Assembly: GCF_033807715.1 (NCBI RefSeq)
Contig: NC_084587.1
Location: forward strand, 16,474,017 to 16,538,016
Source: Cololabis saira
Lineage: Eukaryota > Chordata > Actinopteri > Beloniformes > Belonidae
Length of the DNA stretch: 64,000 bases
Reading direction: 5' to 3'
This document shows, in pieces, positions 60,600 through 64,000 of this stretch. The first letter of the stretch is position 1. Each line of letters begins with the position of its first letter. The position numbers and the translations under genes were made by a program. Under the pieces are notes generated by a model. It was not told where the DNA came from and did no database searches. It was given only the letters and a program-made list of their open reading frames with translations.

Positions 60600-63500
60600 T
60601 GTGCAGCGAGATGAAAAAGAAGCTTCAACAAACCTATGGGTGTCGTCATAGGGGTTCTAACACCAGTTTTTAAAAAGACACGACCGCGGAAGAGGAGTGT
60701 GGAGTCGACGGGCCGATTCCACCTCCAGCTGTTACTGGCAGGGATCTAAAGACTTAAAAAGCTATAAAAAAAAGGGTCATGTTTGAGTGGAGTTATTCTT
60801 TTCACTTGAAAGCTATGCGGCTGAGGGACTCCAACTTCAAGTGCAATTACTGTCACTTAAAATAAAAAGACGTTATATATTTATTTCATAAAAGGTTTGC
60901 TAAAGCTCTTGAAAGCATCTGTCATTCCAAAAGCCATTTGATAAACTGGACAGTGTATGTGGAGATTAGCATCCGAGATTTAAATCACCAACAGCCCTCG
61001 TAACATACTGTGTATAAAATCAATATAGTGCACACCCGCTGGGTCCACTTCCTGAATTTAATTAAGAGTTCAAGATAGCTGACACAGTTGTTTTGTTTAG
61101 TGCAGGGGATTGCTCAACATTGACCGTGAAACAAACACTGATTTATGCACAACCCTTTTGTTAACTAGACACTGATCGAATGACACCATATGCGTTTAAC
61201 AGTATGTCTCAAGAACAGTTGCTAATCTTTTACTGTGGGAATTAAATTTGTCTTGTATGTATATTCCCAGCTTGAGAGCATGTTGATCCTTTTTGGATGA
61301 AAATGCCTGATCCGTTCTCAGTAATTCGCCATTTTTCAGTTGAAAACAGACTTTTGCTGCATGTGACACATGCTGACATTTTAATATAAGTGATTATACT
61401 AATTGAAGATTATGAGGATAATAGTTATTTGGCTTTAGAATCAGCGAATTGGCATTTTAACTAAACCCACATGTGAGATTGTCATAAGCCGTCAGCGTGG
61501 AAAAACTCAATATAACTGATCATTAGCAACAGTCCTTTTCTCCATCATTAATTCAACCTGTGATGTGAGAACTAATTGTCTGAAAAATCTAATTAGGAGG
61601 CTGCTGTGGATCTGCTCCCTGTGACCAGCACAAGGTGCAGATGCACATCAGTGTTTACTTCTTTGGTTGCTATGATACTGAAGATGATAACTAATTATTA
61701 AAATGTATTAAGTTCTATCATATTTTTCTGCAGAACAACAAAAAAACAAAAAAAATGTTTTTCTCAAATTTACAATGCTGATCAGCAGATGCAATGCACT
61801 AGCTGTCCCTTATATATCTCAACTTTAAAAATGAAATAAAAAGTACGGTATCCCCTACTCTGATAAGATTTGGTTTGGACCTTCACATCTTCACTGCTAA
61901 AGGAAAAGTGTGTAATTCTGTAGCTCAAATAAACAGTTGACCTGGCTGTAACAAAGCGAGTGTTTGTCCAAAAATGAAATACGATCATTGCATTACGTCA
62001 TTACATTACGTGATCCTGGATTGAGAAAAGAATCCCAGGATACCTCAATATACTGATGCATGTCCACTTGATGTCAGTGTTGCACATTGGAGCAAACAAA
62101 CTTCACTACGTGTTTTTTTTTTTGTGCGTGTGACATTTATAGTCCTTCACACTAATCTTTGCAGCAGTTAACACCTGTGAAGTATTTTCAGATAAGTTAT
62201 AAATCCAAATTGCTTCTACATTTAAAAGTTTTCATACAGCAGGATCAAGTTCCCAATATTCACCTGCCAAAGATTAAGTTGATGGACTTAAACACATCTT
62301 AGCATTATGCCAGATATGTCAGCTGACACGAAATTATATTCCAGACCTGCATTAAAAAAGGCTTCATGCTGCAGTATAAAAAGATTCCTTGCAGGTTAAA
62401 TCGGTTCAAAACTTTATGGCCTATCCGTGACCTTGGACAATGTCAGTGACAGAACATATATTTCCCATTCCAATTATTTCTTTTAAAGCCTTTGATGGCT
62501 TTGATGCCCTTAATTCACAGATGAAATCTGTTTTGTTGCTGTGGAACTGTGATTTTAGGCCTTGTAGGGCCTATGCAGATTTCCACTATAACATCCCCAC
62601 TTCAAAGAAATGCTTCTGCTGTTTCCAATTTTTGATGATAATGAAAGTTCATAATACATTATATTAAAAAAAAAAACAGCAACAATAAAGTGATCCTACT
62701 GTGCTGTGATGGACTCGTGACCTCTCAATGATAGTTAGCTGTAGCTCGACAGCAGCCCTGAGTAGAGGAAAACGGTTAGGCTATCAATTCCATCTTCCCT
62801 GAACGACCGTTTCTCATTTTGGCCGGAAACAGAAGCTGTGGAATCATTGAAAAAAAAATTGGAAACATGATCTTATAACGTGTAGCGGTTGCTGCATTAC
62901 ACTTTACTCATCAAAAGTCCAGACTGCATTTTCTGTGCTTCAACAAAGAGAGAAGTGCAACGAAGGGTAGAAATGTGCGGCTCCGGGCAATCCCCTGAGA
63001 TGAGCGTGGGAAAATGTTTGACCCAGCCTTGTTATGTGAAACTGTTAAAAGTGCACTCAGAAGAAGTCAGAGGTCAGAACTTGAGAATGATTGGGGGTTA
63101 ACAGTTGCTAGCAACTGTTAGCAACATCTAATGCTAGCTACTGTTAGAAATACTGTTTTGTAACAACGCCACATGTGGTATTTTCCAGATTTATAACAGC
63201 CCAGAAACACATCCACTGATATAAAGTGAACAGCATGTGTATATCTGACTGAATGAGGACAAAATTAAGTGAACTGAACTCTTATCGGCATGTCACTTAG
63301 CTGTGTTGAGCGCTTTCTTGATGTGAGTAGCAGCCATGTTGAGTTCTGAAGTCATGAAAGTGAGGCATCCCCAACAATCAAAGTTGAAATTCTGACTCCA
63401 GGTACAAAGAGAACTCACTACAATCACTTCATCATAGGTAAGTCAGTTTAAGTAATCAGTTCTGATGTTAACAGGCACCAAATGTGTAATAGTCATAGTA

Positions 63501-63680
63501 CACAGATGACGCTTCATTGAAAGGTGAATAAAACATACCAGTTAATTGTGTACAAGATGGGGTGAGACCTGCAGTATTGGGTGGTTTGGAGACCATGGAA
63601 CTGAGATAAAGACAGGAGGCACAGTTGGAAGTAGCAGGGGTTGTAATGTTGATGTTCTTTTTGGGAGTAACGAGGATGGA
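60600..63680. other. Intergenic, no gene recognised
   Basis: AT-rich sequence with only short open frames. A small GCTAGC/GTTAGCAAC repetition occurs at 63103-63150. No transposon ends or exons were identified with confidence. Confidence 0.45.
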
Positions 63681-63684
63681 TAGG

Positions 63685-63975
63685 ATCAGGAATGAATACA
63701 CATCAAAGGGATAGCACGTCAGATGTTTTGGAGAGACAGTCAAGAGAGACCAGACTGAGACGGTTCGGACATGGACAGAGGAGGGATAGTGAATCTATCG
63801 GTAGAAGGGTGATGCGGTCTGAACCGCCAGGAGGGAAGCCTAGAGGAAGACCAAAGAGGAGATTTATGGATGTGGTGAAAGAGAACATGAAGTTAGTTGG
63901 TGTAAGAAAAGAGGATGCAGTGTATTGGGTTAGATGGAGGCAGAGATTCTGTGGCGACTCCTAAAGGAATAAAGA
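63685..63975 (+). mobile_element. RTE-like LINE 3' end
   Basis: The frame 63692-63964 contains RQSRETRLRRFGHGQRR, DSESIGRRVM, PPGGKPRGRPKRRFMDVVKE, NMKLVGVRKEDAVYWVRWRQ, the characteristic C-terminal tail of a LINE polyprotein of the RTE-like sort. The stop is followed by a short AATAAAG end. Only this tail is present (5'-truncated). Confidence 0.75.
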
Positions 63976-64000
63976 CGTATTAAATTAATGAGGCACCTTG

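Overview
The window is vertebrate nuclear DNA, most likely from a teleost fish. The genes are broken by GT-AG introns. Most of the rest is fish-type repeats: Rex3 retrotransposon copies, Tc1-like and hAT-like DNA elements, palindromic MITEs, a tRNA-headed SINE, and CA, GGAT and ATATT microsatellites. There is no bacterial or viral gene organisation.

Three host genes can be assembled exon by exon. At the left edge (549-1166, plus) are the last two exons of a PP2A B55 regulatory subunit, best matching ppp2r2c. From 27909 down to 11579 (minus) lies wfs1, coding for wolframin, an ER membrane protein; eleven coding exons give about 1027 residues. From 32032 to 48374 (plus) lies crmp1, a collapsin response mediator protein of the dihydropyrimidinase-like family; it has two alternative first exons (32032-32385 long form, 34322-34369 short form) spliced to 13 shared exons, giving 677 or 575 residues. 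ppp2r2c and wfs1 converge tail to tail, and wfs1 and crmp1 are head to head with about 4 kb between start codons. In human, CRMP1, WFS1 and PPP2R2C are linked on 4p16, which supports orthology; JAKMIP1, which lies between CRMP1 and WFS1 in human, is not seen here.

Layout: 1-1166 ppp2r2c end; 1167-11578 intergenic with a Tc1-like relic (2290-3850), a long CA array, a nearly full Rex3 copy (7030-9899) and a MITE (10970-11301); 11579-27914 wfs1, whose introns hold two more Rex3 copies, another LINE 3' end, a relic exon of an unusual transposon-associated gene and a Tc1-like relic; about 28000-32031 the divergent intergenic region, with microsatellites and hairpin elements; 32032-49517 crmp1 and its 3' UTR, with Tc1, hAT, LINE and SINE insertions in introns; 49518-64000 intergenic, no host gene recognised, with LINE 3' ends, MITEs and two duplicated segments.

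The genes do not form a functional unit: ppp2r2c is a phosphatase targeting subunit, wfs1 acts in ER calcium and stress homeostasis, crmp1 in semaphorin signalling and cytoskeleton control in neurons. I found no previously undescribed multi-gene system. The most notable observations are related palindromic MITE sequences upstream of both crmp1 first exons, the splitting of the part of wfs1 that is one large exon in human, a Rex3 copy with a long open frame and clean target duplication, and several mobile elements whose borders can be defined to the base.
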